DNA of 64,000 nucleotides from Cricetomys ansorgei (GCA_026225945.1 JAMJFZ010000199.1:64586001-64650000); one strand, 5' to 3'; shown: positions 10,998 to 23,700, counted from the stretch's first letter. Notes: a model not told the origin generated them from the sequence alone. Numbers and translations are program-made.

Positions 10998-12394
10998 TGT
11001 CAGCTTCTTTGTGACACAATGAAGATGCTTTTCAGGGTTAAAGCTGCTTGAATCAATGGCCTTTTATAATGTTCTCATGATTCAATGGAGGCAACATAGG
11101 TTCAGCAAATACTTAGTACTAGGCAGGCTAACTGTGAACTCAGGAAAGCTTAACTCGTGCTCCTTCTTCCTCTGTACAAACTCACTTCCCACTCTGCACC
11201 CCACAAACTGGGTTGCAAGCCACTCCTTCAAGACAGGACTAGAGACATCAGATATCTGAATAAAAAACAGTAGCAGATATTATCACACTCCTGTCACACT
11301 TGCCAAGCCCCAAAGGAACTTCTACCTTTCCTTAAGACACTAGCACTCCATCAGAAAACCGTAATATATGCAAATTATTATGACAAGTCACTTTTCTATC
11401 ATGTGTAAGACTTTCATAATAAAAATGGACCTATTATGTGAAATGAGCTATCCTTCTTAAACATGGCACCATTGTGTCATGTACAAGCTGGCCAGCTATA
11501 TGGGAGAGCCCAGAATACTTTGTGTCAGCCAGACATAAAGACATTATCCTGTGGTACAGACAAGCAAATGTAACTTGTCTGAGAGGATGAACTACAGGTC
11601 TATGGAGTTCTAAGGCTATGTACCCAGCTCCTAAGGATACGTTTAAAGTTCAAGAAGTAGAAAATGGGTGATGTCCATACACACATCTACATAAGAGCAA
11701 CTGTGTCTGGAGAAGGCAAGAGCTCCTATGGATAAAGAACTGCCCTGTCAGCAGAAAGGACACCAGGCCCAGACGATACAGACACAACTCAGTAGGGCAG
11801 TAGCCAAGGGACAGAATGAGACCTTGACCCTTGCACCTCCATGCAGGCAACCCATTCCTCAGAAGCCATCATGGTCAGCAGGGAAGGACCAGGAATGGAA
11901 TTGTCCAGGGGGCCTGGAATTAGCCAACAAGCACAGGACACCTGCCACCATCATCTGCATCCTGGGTCTTGGCAGCAGGTCCCGAATGCTGGATTTGGGT
12001 TAGGAATCCCTGGAAGGCAGCTACATGAGATAGGGCAGACCACAGGAGTCAACACAGTCCAAGGGCTACCGGTTTGTAGTTTCTCATAAAGCTTTCACAC
12101 CTAGGTGAGAGCTGGGCAACGGCTGCTACCTTAAGAGAGACAGCCAGAGAAAGTAGTGTGAGGAAACAAAGTAGAAATGCAGCTTGCTGTTAGAGTGAGA
12201 GAAAGACTTCGGGATCCAGTCTCTGCCCATCCACACAGCTCCCAACAGCCAGATCCAGCGGCAGGCCCTGGGGAGACAGGTAATGAATGGAGCTGTTTCC
12301 TATACTAGAGTCTTACTTGAGTTTTCATGGTTCTTCAAACACGAATAAATAAGTAAATAATAAAAATAAAAGATTAAATTGAAGAAATCACTTG
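10998..12394. other. Intronic sequence, nothing recognised
   Basis: Unique-looking DNA. Frames of up to 91 codons show no domain. Confidence 0.45.
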
Positions 12395-12665
12395 AGTTCT
12401 GAGAAGACAGCTCAGTGTTGCACAAGCATGGCCTGAGTTCGGGCCCATGTAAAAAAGCACCCATGTAAAAAAGTCAGGTGGTACTGTATGCCTGTAACCC
12501 CAGCACTGAGTGGGCAGAACAGATGGATCCCAAGAGTTCAATAGTCAGCCTGTCTACCCAAAATGGCAAGCTCCAAGTTTACTGAGAGACCCTGTCTCAA
12601 AATATGGTTAGAGAAGTAATCAAAAATTGCATCCTCTAACTTCCATATGTACCTGCATAGGCAGG
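12395..12665 (+). repeat. B3-type (B2 superfamily) SINE
   Basis: A tRNA-like head (GACAGCTCAGTGTTGCACAA, CTGAGTTCGGGCCC) is followed by TATGCCTGTAACCCCAGCAC, CAGCCTGTCTACCC and GAGAGACCCTGTCTCAAAA, in B3 order. A short GCACCCATGTAAAAAAG duplication lies near 12450-12474. Confidence 0.8.
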
Positions 12666-13020
12666 TTCACAAGCACAAATGTGGGTATGTGCACACATAT
12701 ACACATACATGTGCACACATGCACACAAATACACATACACAAACACAAAAACACATACATATACACAGATATATATGCTTGCACACATAGAAAAACATAC
12801 ATACATACCCAAACACATACATACACAGAAACACACATACACACCAACATACACATACACACATATACACACATGCACATATATACACATACATGTACAC
12901 ATACAGAAGCATACAAACACACACACATGCACACACATATACATATATATATAGTATATATTATGTATATATATGTACATATATATAAAATATATATATA
13001 AAAATACATAATATATACAC
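12666..13020. repeat. Compound (CACATA/CACA/TATA)n microsatellite
   Basis: About 355 bases of alternating purine and pyrimidine growing out of the 3' tail of the B3 element. All five long open frames here are repeat artefacts. Confidence 0.95.
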
Positions 13021-13600
13021 ATCTCACCCACTATACAGGTTGAGAAAATGCCCCAAATCAGGCAACAGAAAACCACCATTCCAGGGTGACAACTTTTTAG
13101 CAAATATGTGTGGTAACATCACCCTCTGGTGGCCATCTGTAGTAGTACAACAAAATAAAAACAAGCTTCCACTGACTTGGCTAAACACTCTTCTGCCTAT
13201 TACCCTACTTAGTTAACCTATACATTTACCTCACCAAAGAGAGGCTTTTGTGTCCACTTGAAATGTGAAGATCAGGCCATGTAAGGGATTACCAGGTCAC
13301 AGGTGTGCACACAGCAGGAACACAATCCAAAGTCACCATTTGATTCGACTGTTCTTCCACAACCAGAATAGACTTATCCTGGCAGCTCCGGTGCAGTCAA
13401 CCCTAGCAAGTAAGTCAGGGCAGACTCAACTCTAACAGACTGTCCTCATAACCAGCCATTACATGGCCTGTTCTTAATCTGCCTAAAAGTTACTTTCAAA
13501 CCTTCAGGCTTTACCATGGTTAAGCACAATCTGCACAGCAGCAAAGATGCTGAGCAGAAGGCTCAGCAGAGGCACATGTAAGTATTGATGCAAGGGACAG
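13021..13600. other. Intronic sequence, nothing recognised
   Basis: No exon or named repeat recognised. Confidence 0.45.
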
Positions 13601-13601
13601 T

Positions 13602-13958
13602 ATGATGCTTTAAATAAGAATGGCCCCTATAGGCTCATATACTTGAATGCTTAGTCAGCAGGGAGTGGCACTATTTGAAAGGTTTAGAAGGATTATGAGG
13701 TGTGGCCTTATTGGAAGAAATGTGTCCTTGAGGCTGAGCTTTGAGGTTTCAAAAGCCTATGTCAGGCCCAGGCACTCTTGCGTGCTTCCCGCACCCCCCA
13801 CCCCGCCTATGGATCAGGATGCAACTCTCAGCTGCCTGCATGCCACCATGATGATAACAGACTAAACCTCTGAAACCGTAAGCAAGACCCCAATTAGATG
13901 TATTCTTTCATAAGAGTTGCCTTGGTCATGGTGTCTCTTCACAGCAACAGAACAGTGA
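13602..13958 (+). mobile_element. MaLR LTR (ORR1/MT type)
   Basis: Blocks CCCCTATAGGCTCATATACT, AGGTGTGGCCTTATTGGAAG, GATGATAACAGACTAAACCT, GTTGCCTTGGTCATGGTGTC and ACAGTGACTAAGGCA occur in the order of a rodent MaLR LTR. The nearest copy in the window is at 60112. Confidence 0.75.
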
Positions 13959-14214
13959 CTAAGGCAGCGACTGGGGCATGCACTGTGTAAAACAGAGCAG
14001 GTTTCCCCAGTGGGGCCGGGGCTGGGACCTCCTGGGGAAGTAATAGATTTCAATCTCCTGATCTGCTACAGATCAGCAGGTCATGTAAATTTCAGTGACA
14101 TCCATTTAGCTGCTCACCTATGTGATATACAATCTACCAACATGTTATACTTTAATCTAAGAAAATTTAGACAGCTAATATCAAAGGAAAGGATGAAGGA
14201 ATAAATGGATACTC

Positions 14215-14330
14215 TGATTCAAAACAGCATAGATCTGACCTCAGCTTTGGTCCAAGTAGCCGTGTGACCCAGGGCATGTGTATCTGGCCTCTGTGAACTT
14301 GTTTCTTCCTCTGTGCAGAGCAGTGGAGGA
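14215..14330 (+). repeat. MIR SINE
   Basis: The order GATCTGACCTCAGC, then CCGTGTGACCCAGGGCA, then TGTTTCTTCCTCTGTG, is that of the MIR core. Confidence 0.55.
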
Positions 14331-15165
14331 CAGCAGGACGCTAAGAACACAATGCACCTACCTTAGTGCCTGCAGCTGAGGGCACTGCCCTACACTACAC
14401 TGCAGAAAGGACATCACCTAGACAGGAGCCTGAGCCTCTCAGCTCACAGATGGCCCTCACTTCTCCATTGGCAGATAAATTATAAGTCTCTAAATTCCTT
14501 CAGGGCTCATTTCCTCATCTGAAAGATGAGAAATGTTTGGAAGTGGAAACTGGTCTTAGGCTAGTGATATCCAAAGACCATGAAAACCAAGGCAAAGCAA
14601 AGGAAAGGGACAGACAATGACAATTATCCCCTGCCCGCAGATAATCCCTGGGTACTTTGTAAGCTCTGTTCTTCTGATATCTCAGCAAATGCACAACTTT
14701 AATGTGTGAATTATTGGGCATATCACAAAACGCTGATGCGCACTCCAACCTCGATAGCTCACAAAGTTAACATGTTTATTAAATGCTAGGGAGAAATCCC
14801 AGGGGTGCTTCTCTGCTGAATTTGAATTAACAAAATAAAATGAGGAATGCTCTAAATCAGCTAGGATTATGGCTGAGCCAACAGTTGCATTATAATTTTG
14901 TGCATACACATTTCTTTCATGGTAAAACTTGGCATGAAATTTTTTCAAGTTATTTTTAAGCACTCTCAAAGTAAAAGCCCTGAGCAATGAAGTATAGTCA
15001 CACTGAAGAGGGTAATCATACTGAAAAAAAATGTGGCCCTTTCCATGGGAAAGCACCACAAACACCAATAGAGACAGGAACCCTCAAGAGGCTGGGACAG
15101 AACCTCTACTGCCCGAAAACCTTTAAAACTCATTAAGTCCAGAAAGTAGGGACAGAGAGTCAGCG
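14331..15165. other. Intronic sequence, repeat-free, with a 128-codon minus frame
   Basis: No recognised repeat between about 14480 and 15165. On the minus strand 14682-15068 is open for 128 codons, but it starts and ends with no splice or Kozak logic that I can defend and has no domain. The moderate A+T and absence of repeats would suit a conserved non-coding element; that is inference. Confidence 0.35.
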
Positions 15166-15174
15166 AGGGTGGAA

Positions 15175-15295
15175 ATAAAGGCTATTTATTACTAAATACA
15201 AGTCCTACTTATTAAATGTCCAGGGTTTCAAAATTAATTCCAGAAGTAAGAACTGCCCATATTGAGACATTGGCTAAGGACTTTTGCAACTGCAG
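15175..15295. repeat. Local duplication, copy 1
   Basis: The order TACTTATTAAATGTCCAGGG, AATTCCAGAAGTAAGAACTG, GGACTTTTGCAACTGCAGAG is repeated about 375 bases downstream in the same orientation. Confidence 0.75.
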
Positions 15296-15296
15296 A

Positions 15297-15366
15297 GGAG
15301 GAAAAGGAAGAAAGAAAAAAAAATGAGGAGGAGGAAGAAGGGCAGGGGGTGGAGAAGGGGAAAGAA
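15297..15366 (+). repeat. Polypurine tract
   Basis: About 70 bases, almost all A and G, including a G-run cluster at 15340-15360. Such tracts can adopt triplex or quadruplex structures. Confidence 0.7.
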
Positions 15367-15557
15367 TTATCATAGCACTGGTTACACACTGCAGGGAAAG
15401 GGAGGTGACAGAGGGACATGTTCATTTATTACTGTCACAGCTTTAAATGGTCCGTGTGCTCCGGACTCTGGAGGTCACAATCAAAAAGTGGTAACAATCT
15501 GGGCAGAAGCTGACAGCACCTGGGGAACATGCTAATTCAACTTCAAATTATAAATGC

Positions 15558-15692
15558 CTACTTTATTTAGTATAAAAGCCTGGGACTGGTCTTACTTATT
15601 AAGTGTCCAGGGTTTCCAAGTTAATTCAGGAGTAAGAACTGTCCTTTAACATTCAGATATGGTAAAGGTCTTCTGCAACTCCAGAGAACTTT
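15558..15692. repeat. Local duplication, copy 2
   Basis: The second copy of the block at 15175: TACTTATTAAGTGTCCAGGG, AATTCAGGAGTAAGAACTG, GGTCTTCTGCAACTCCAGAG. It has diverged at scattered positions. Confidence 0.75.
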
Positions 15693-15859
15693 ATTTTAAG
15701 GGAAATAAGCAAGTAGGAAGAGAAGTTTCTAAGCCACTACCCACCAACCCTCAGCTCACCAAAATGATCTGGCTCCTTTTCCATAAGACAAAATACAAAC
15801 TAAATTTTTTTATCTATTTTCTAAATAACCAGGCTCTGTGGCTAACATATATTCAGTAG

Positions 15860-15955
15860 CCTCATAATTCAGTATTTAATGAATGCCCAATATGTGTCAC
15901 ATTCTCTGCCAGGCACAATTAGAAATGAGGAAGATATAGGCCTCCCTCCAGGAAC
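15860..15955 (+). repeat. L2 LINE fragment
   Basis: ATGAATGCCCAATATGTGTC followed by CTCTGCCAGGCACAATTAG and AGGAAGATATAGGCC resembles the L2 3' region. Confidence 0.4.
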
Positions 15956-15959
15956 ACAA

Positions 15960-18900
15960 ATGAGCCACTCTGTTTGTCATGCTATATTGTTCTCTGGGGC
16001 CTGACTTGGAAGACTCTTGCCACTGCGGGGACAGAGTGCCTAACTCAGCTACAGGCCAGAGTCTTGCAAGGTCAGACATCCCTGACTGACCACCCAAGCA
16101 AACTGCGGCCTCACTCTGCAGGCCAGCTGCCACCTGTGCTCATGTCAACGGGAACCTCAGAGAGTCAGCTGCCCTAGCCCTAAGGGATCCTGGGAGTACT
16201 GCCTCAGGAAGATCCTGGCAGCTCAGCCCTCTCACTGCTCAGGGCTGTGAGAACACAAGCTGGCAAAGGAGAACTCTGGCAGGACCAGCTAACTCCAGCT
16301 CAGGCTTGCCCTCCAGAGAGAGGGAGGGATGGCAGCACCTGCTCCCTGTCTATCAAACTTGTTCATGAATTCAAGACCCATTCTTCAAGTCTCAGACCCA
16401 GTCTTGTTCTCACACAAAGATTTTTGTAACCACTTTTAATCTGTGTTTGCAGAATCTCCTATCCCCTACTTACCGGCTTGGTAGTATGACCACAACTTAT
16501 AACAGCAGATTTAATGGTGTGCTTATTTGTTTAGCCTCTGTCTTCCCTAATATAAGTTCTAAAAACATCAATAACATGCAATTTAAAATGTAGTCACAGT
16601 CTTGAAAATAGAAACATTAAGCATCACCGAAGAAATTACCTCTGTTCAAAGCAATGCTGTACTTCCTTTGTGGTGAGGGTAGAACACTTCCAGTCTTCAC
16701 CCGAGGACCCCTGAACCAAGGCTCTCTTAATTCCCACTGCCTGGCAAAGCAGACAGGACCCAGAGCTGGGTAAGAAGTTGAGGCTCAGGGTGGGACAGGC
16801 TCATCTAGTCCCAGCAGTGAGGAAAGTACCGAGAGCTGCCCCCGCCCAAGTCCTCATCTAAAATAGGAATATATGCAGTGTCTGAATGATGGATTAAAGG
16901 AATTCGTGTCAGGAGGAGGCCAAGTGCCTGCAAGGGAGATGCTCACTGAAGGCTAGCAGAGCCCAGGCAGCCCAGTCCCACCTTGACAGTAGAACCTTGG
17001 TTCAATTCCAGTGAATTCCTTTCAGGGCTTTTGTTGCTTTCCTAGAGACACAGACACACACACACCCAAAAACAAACAAACAAACAAACAAACAAAAAAC
17101 CCTGCAGGTCTCTATGTTTATGACTCACAAATAGAAGAGGGGGAAAAAGGAAAAGAAATATACTGTTCCCCAAATTCACATATTTAATACAAATGAATAA
17201 AATAAACAAATATAAAGACCCTAAAGTGAAATCAAGAAGACACAAGCAAACTGGTCGTATTTTAAAGAAATATGCGTAACTGCATTGAAAAGGAGGAGAG
17301 GCAAGATGACCCTGAGAGGCTCTGGAGGGTAGAGTCTGAGCCACAGCTCCATGCTAGAGAGGAAAAAGCCTCAAGTGAAGTAAGGAGCACTGGTTAGCAG
17401 ACATCTTTCTCAAAGACATGGGTTTCAGAAAGTATTCAGTATATTCTAGGAAGTAGCAAGTAGCCAGGCATGCTGTGGTATGGAGAAGCTTTCTCTCTGC
17501 CAGGAAAGGGACTTACAGAAGTACAGAGTGGGACGGAGAAAACAAACCCTGTCGTGTTCAGCTGGAATTGGAAAGTTCTCTATAAAATCAACAGCCTTCA
17601 CGGTAGACATACAGATGGAGTGTGGACGACGTAGCACTACATACCACACATATAAAGAGACATCTATTTCCGAACTGTGTTTACAGAGTGCTGAGACACA
17701 GAGGTCCACCAGTGACATCCCCAGACTTTGGCTTCTAATTTCTCCACTACAAGAAACCAGGAGGAAGAAAGAGACCGAATAAACTGAGAACTTCTTGGAC
17801 CAGAAAGCAATGAGGTGCTGAAGAAAAAGCAGGCATGTCATTAGGACACAAGGCTTTATGAGTTTCTACCAGCCCAAAGGAGACAATGTGAGCATCAAAA
17901 TAAACAATGAGAAAGGATTGTAAACCACGGACTAAAATAAGAGTTCATGAGTCTCTGGTAACACAAATGGAGCGAGGAAATGAAAACTTTCTTCCCCATA
18001 GATAATGAATTCTCTCAACTATGGTGATCCCTTGACAATGCATGCCTACATGCAAACACCACACGTTCACCCTAAATTCACATGGTGTTTATACTGAGGT
18101 GTAGTTCATACTATGGTGGGGGAAAACACTCTGAAAGAGCAAAAGAAACCATTGATCAAGCATCATAATGACCGAGTCCAGGAACAATCATCAATGGATG
18201 TGAGGGCAGAGAAAGAAGAAGTTTGGAAGAGTGAGATGCAGCGTGACAAACAAAATCAAAGCTTCTGTCCTGGGGCATTTAAGAACAAAAGGAAAATCAG
18301 TAAACTCAAGACAGTGAACCTGAACCCCTCAAGCATGTAGCATCAGTGGCAAGTGGATGACTGGGGATCACTGACCCACTGTAAGCAGTGCTGAGAACTC
18401 CACATCTTTTCTGTGGCAATTCCAAAACGTGCAGAACCTAATCATGAGGAAATTGTACAAAGTAAAGGAAGAATAACCTGAAAAAAAAATAAACAAAAAA
18501 AACCAGCCATATGCCTTAAAGACCAATGCCATAAAACAGAGGCAGAGGAGCTAGTCCAGCCTAGAGAGCAAAGAAACACAACGCTGGATTGCCATGCACA
18601 CACAGGGTTACCCTGAATTGTAACTGCATTGATGTGATTCTCACATTGTGGCTATAGCAATGTCATTGATGCAGGAGGGTATCTTGCTTACAAGATATTA
18701 AACACTGACAAGAGTTAGAAGGTGGTAGAAGGACAGTGTATCCACAGCTTAATCTCAAATGGTGCAGAGACACAGAGGCAGATGGGAAAGAGGAAAAAAA
18801 ATGTAGTAAAATGCTAACACTGACCAGGCTTGGGGATACAGTATATGAGAGGTTTTGATGCTTTCAATTTCTCTGCAAGAGAATATTTATGCAGAATTAA

Positions 18901-20110
18901 AAGGCTAAGTAAGATGGAATATATTCTGCAGGCCCAGTGTTCCTTCTGAGCAATGGGTCAGTGCAGAACAGTCTCCCCCTGGCCTCTCTCTGGCTCTTTC
19001 CCTCTCCTTTTTCTATTGATCTGTCCATCCTCTCTCAGGTCACCAGATAATCTTCTACAAGCTCTCATAGCTACAGTAATCCTCACACACTTGAATTCTC
19101 TTATCAAGTTGGTAAAGAACAAAAGCATCTGATAGCATCAAACAGGACTAAGTAAAAGTCTACTACTATAGTTATTCCTATCCCGAAATTTGTTATATAG
19201 CTCAGATTTCAAATAGATGGAAAATTAGTTCTCAGAAAAACCTCTTTATAAAAAAAAAAAAAAAGGGTTAATGAAGTCGCCCGAGAAAAGGAAGACTGTG
19301 CCACTAAGAACTAAGAGCTGTCTACAGGAAACATCATAGGCAGACAGGCTACAAACTAAAACCTCTGGTATCAGGGAAAGGGGCTGGGTGGGACGCCCAG
19401 GGAGGTAGTACAGGGTGAAAGGACTGGACTTGACATTGCCCAAGGCATCCTTCTAGAAGCTGCCCAATGTTAGAAGGTAAGGGAGGTATTCTCATCACTG
19501 GCAGTCCGTAAGGTAGGCCATAAAGGGATGAGGCACCATGTCCCCTCCCCAGAGAGCATCTTCTTCCAGCATGTCTGCAGGAGGCCTCCCACTGACATGC
19601 TAGGCACTGAGGACACCAGCTTCGCCTTGCAGCCAGTCCCTGCTGGTATGGTCTCTGACACCTGAGAAAACCCTCAATTGGTTTTTCTAAGTGGCAGCTA
19701 AGACTCCTAGGTTTCTCCAGAGAACTGAAGGAAACACTATTCCAGCAGTCCGTGCTCTGGCAGACTGTGGGGGTGACAAGTGGCAGCGCTGTCACTAGAG
19801 TTGGCAAGAAAGTCCTCCTGCAGTAGGAGGAAGGTTAATATAGATGCTTTACCAACACCTAAGAAACCAGCAAGCCCGAGAGAGATCCACTGGAAAACCA
19901 ACAGGTCTGAAGGAAAACTATGTCCTAAAATGCACTTACAAATTTAAAGGGAATGGGATATGGGCGTAAGTCCATATGCCAAACTCTTCTATAGAGAAGA
20001 GAACAGAAAGGTGGTGGGTGCCACTACCCTTCCCACAATGCACAAGGAGGATACTGCCCCTCCGTCTACATTTCCCTGGTGCTGCTCCTGAAATACAGAC
20101 AGAGGCTTCA
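15960..20110. other. Intronic sequence, mostly unrecognised
   Basis: A (CAAA)n stretch lies at 17066-17097 and poly(A) runs at 18481-18490 and 19251-19264. Open frames at 17446-17841 and 19349-19807 (minus) reach 131 and 152 codons but show no known domain. No exon is recognised. Confidence 0.45.
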
Positions 20111-20114
20111 CTCT

Positions 20115-20275
20115 GTAGTCTGAATAGATCATAGGATGTGGTTTGAGGTCAGACAAATAATATGCAAATCCTGGCTTGGTCACTGGTACTGGTACTAGCA
20201 TGTGACCCAAACTCTCTGCCCTTCAGGCTGTAAATCAAAGACAACATCCTATTATTAGAATTGCAGTTACAGTGG
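20115..20275 (+). repeat. MIR SINE
   Basis: GGTTTGAGGTCAGAC, AAATCCTGGCTTGGTCACT, ATGTGACCCAAACTCTCTGC and CAGGCTGTAAATCAAAGA follow the MIR core order. Confidence 0.6.
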
Positions 20276-20279
20276 GGAA

Positions 20280-21535
20280 AGCAATGGCTGCAGGGGTTGC
20301 ACATACACACAGACATACAGACACACACGCAAAAATGTTTTTAAATGTAAAATAATACTACTAATAATAATACCTGTTTGTTGTCGAAGACAGGTGCTGG
20401 AAGGTTCATACTAGGTAAGGTGTGGAAGCCAGAGCAGGAGCAAGACCAGGGAAGGCTGGTGTACAACTATGAGAGCTGAGCAGCCTATAGACTGCCCTTG
20501 GCGCTCATGGCTGAATACAACAGAGCAAACACAGCACTGGGCTCCGGCATGCTCAAGGACTGACATTCCAGCTCAGATCAAACACCACAGGCTGTCTGGA
20601 GGAACTTTCAAGGTCCTTGTAAAACATTTCCATGAGCAGCTGCCACTAGGTACCAGTGGGTACTTCACCTGATTGCACTCTTCAGAGAACAGAGTTTTCA
20701 GAGAAAGGTGCACTCTGCTCCAAATTTACAGCAGTACAAAGTGGGGCTCAAAAGACTTCCAAGAACTGTCACACAGAGAGAAAGGCTGGGCCACAAAGCT
20801 AGGTCTCCTGGCCTGTAAAGTTACTTACTGCTATCTCCCAAGTCTACTATCCCTCAACACTCAACCTAGCAAAAAGCAAAACCAGTGAGACAGCCAGAGG
20901 CAGCCTGAGTACATGGGGTGTAAAAACTACAAGTAGAACACAGGTGGATGTCCAGAACTCAGGCCATCTTATAGACCAAAGGCTGCCCAGTAGCTCTGCC
21001 AAGGACTGGTAGCTGGAGGCAGGACAGGGGCAAGCAGAGCACACTTAGCCACAAAGACAACACATGGAAGCCAAGTGTTCAACTCTGAGCTGTCACTGTT
21101 CCACCCTAGAGAAGCACTGGCCAAGCAGGTAGACATATAGAGGCCACCCCATGCCCTTCCTCTGATGGGTGCTTCTGGAATGGTTTTTCAGCTCAAACAT
21201 CACACTAACGGGCTTTCCTGAGCCCCTCTCCATCCCAGTAGGCAGCGATCACCTTCTGTGTCCCCCATTCTACATGTTCCTCGTACCACCTGTGGACCAC
21301 TGCACTAGTCATTGAACTTCAATACAGGACAGAGAAGTGAAGCTATCAAAAGCAGTCAAGACACTAAACACTCCCATCACCTATCCAGTCCCTTTCATTA
21401 CCAGTTACTGCCAGAGTCTGACATCTTGAACTCACTCATGACCTTCTGGATTCCAAAGGCTTAGGCAGGCCCACCTCTCCAGCTCTGTCATCTTCAGCAA
21501 ACAAATCTTAGCAAAGTAATCACAGTTTTCATTTT
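20280..21535. other. Intronic sequence, nothing recognised
   Basis: Short CACA-rich patch near 20300-20330; otherwise unique-looking DNA. Confidence 0.45.
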
Positions 21536-21539
21536 TTTT

Positions 21540-21740
21540 AATGTACATGGTAAAATACACATAGCATAAGACTTAGTATTTCAAATACTTTTAAGATCCA
21601 ATTCAAGAGACTGTGTTCATTAACTCTGGTGTGTAGCCATCACCACCAGACATCTCCAGAAATGTTTCATCTTCCAAAACAGAATCTCTGTTCCCATCAG
21701 ACACCAGTGATCCTTCCTCCCAATCCTAACAACCACCACT
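21540..21740 (-). mobile_element. Ancient L1 (L1M) 3' fragment
   Basis: On the plus strand GTGTAGCCATCACCACCAGA, CATCTCCAGAAATGTTTCAT and AATCTCTGTTCCCATCA are the antisense of the well-known mammalian L1 3' region. Confidence 0.6.
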
Positions 21741-21849
21741 AACGATTCACCAATCAGAAATCAAAAATCTTTGGAGGAAAAAAATGTATCTGTATTAAAC
21801 ATGCATAGAGCTTTTTCTTGTTATCAGTCTCTAAATAAACATCAAATGG

Positions 21850-22210
21850 TTGGTATAGTTTGCTTCAATATTACTGTAATAAAACACTGACCAAAGCAAC
21901 GAGGGGGAGGAGAGGGTTTATTTGGCTTAGAGGCTGCAGTCCATCCATCATCAAGGGAAACCAAGGCAGGAACCTGGAGGAAGAACTGAAGCAGAGATCT
22001 TGGAAGAATGCTGTGTACTGGCTTGCTCCCATGGCTCAGCGACTGTTCTTATACAACCCAGGATCACCTGCCTAGGGACTGAACTGCTCACAGCGGGCTG
22101 GGTTCTCCCACACCAATTATTAATCAAGAAAACGCCTCATAGACCCACCCAGAGGCCAATCTGATAGAGGCAATCCTCAATTAAGGTTCCCTATTCCTAG
22201 GTGACAAGGA
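21850..22210 (-). mobile_element. ERVL/MaLR-type LTR, minus orientation
   Basis: The plus strand reads CTGTAATAAAACACTGACCA, GGAGAGGGTTTATTTGGCTT, CTTATACAACCCAGGATCAC and GGCTGGGTTCTCCCACACCA. On the minus strand this gives an LTR with AATAAACCCTCTCC as polyadenylation region. Confidence 0.7.
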
Positions 22211-22500
22211 TTAACCAGTATACTACTTAACAGCATTAACACTGTTAGGTACTGTAAGGAGTCTACACACCATAAAGCTTACAAAAGAATGTTTGTACAG
22301 TATATGCAAATACTGCACCATTTTATATTCCAGGACTTGAGCATCCACAGATTTTGTTATCACTTGGGGTCTGAGAACCAATCTTGTCCATATACCAAAG
22401 GAGAACTTTTGTCTTCATAATTTTCTGCCCATTTAGAAAATGTTTTTCTCTGTTCTTTATGTTGTGAGTTCCTTGAACACAGGACCCTTGAAATCACACT

Positions 22501-22501
22501 A

Positions 22502-22555
<54 letters not shown>
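22501..22555. repeat. (CT)n(CA)n microsatellite
   Basis: A short TCTCTC run changes into about 20 CA units. Confidence 0.95.
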
Positions 22556-22558
<3 letters not shown>

Positions 22559-23340
22559 CCTCCATAAAAAATTATCCCATGGAGCTCTATGGAAGAAAAG
22601 CTATGGGTTACCCAGAAGCTCAGGCCTCGGGTCCACTTACACAGTCACTGGATACTGGTGTGACAATTTAGCAGGCTTGGTGGACAGCTTTTAGTAGACT
22701 GGGCAGCCTTCAGGCAAGAAGCTTTTCATCCCTCCCTGCTCAAGTCTTTCCAGGTCACCAGGCCTGGTAAACTGAAGTCAACTCTGATCTGGACTGACCC
22801 AGGCCCAGATTCTGGAACTTGACAAGATTTTGGGAGACTATCTAGGACAAGCCCCTTAAAGGAGTCAGGGACCTGACATGGATCTCATCCTATTCGGTAC
22901 CCTGTTCCAAAGCCCTCCCTGGAAACAGCCCAGTGACTCTAACCACAGCTTCTGCTTCAACTGCAGAACAGAGACAATAAACCACTGTGCTGAGCTTTGG
23001 TGAAAAGATGTGAAACAGCTGGCTGAACAGGTCTACAGAATGGTGGTTATTATCAGGTCCCATTTTACTTGTCATGACTGCATAATTTAATAAAGGGCCA
23101 GGCCGCCATACTGTGTACTATAACTTATAATCTCATACTGCTCTATTATGCATCCAATTTCCAAGGATACTATCAAAATCCACAAGATGAGGAGACAAAA
23201 GTAAGACTTAAGAAAGGACAAGAGGCAAAAGATGGATGGTAGCAGAGAAGAAAGTCAGCTAGGGACCAGACTGAATGCCTGATTCTTCCCCATGGAACCT
23301 TTATGCCCATGGCCCAGTGCTTTGCTAAATCATTTTCACA
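22556..23340. other. Intronic sequence, nothing recognised
   Basis: No exon or named repeat recognised. Confidence 0.45.
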
Positions 23341-23344
23341 TGAG

Positions 23345-23700
23345 ATTGTAACGGGGCTTTAATATGACATGTCCCATAGGTTCATGTGTTTGAACAGTTG
23401 GTTCCCCAGCTGGGGGCACTATTCAGAGAGTTTGTGGAACCTTTTGAACACAGGGACTGGCTGACAGATATACAGCCACAGGGACAGGGCTTATGGTTTA
23501 TAGTGGAGACGCTCAGTTCAGGCAAAGTATGTCTGCTTCCTGATATAACAGGTAATACCACAAGCTCCTGTCACCATGGACAGAAGCCTAGCTGTCATGC
23601 CCTCCTGCCATAAACTAGGAACTAAAATAAATCCTTCCCTTGGTTGCTCTTGTCAGTTATTTGGTCAGAGCAACAACAGCAAAGTTGCTAAAACATAGTG
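23345..23700 (+). mobile_element. MaLR LTR (MT type), diverged
   Basis: CATGTCCCATAGGTTCATGT, GTTGGTTCCCCAGCTGGGGG, CTAAAATAAATCCTTCCCTT and the terminal block with CAACAACAGCAAAGTTGCTA give the order of an MT-type LTR with its AATAAA. Confidence 0.7.

Noticed and set aside
12620..13103. Five open frames of 89-155 codons rich in Cys, Tyr and Val or Thr and His
   Set aside because: They are translations of a CACA/CATA/TATA microsatellite.
19349..19807. 152-codon minus frame in intron 1 rich in Leu, Ser and Pro
   Set aside because: No domain, no recognisable homologue and no splice signals that would include it in Zfat.
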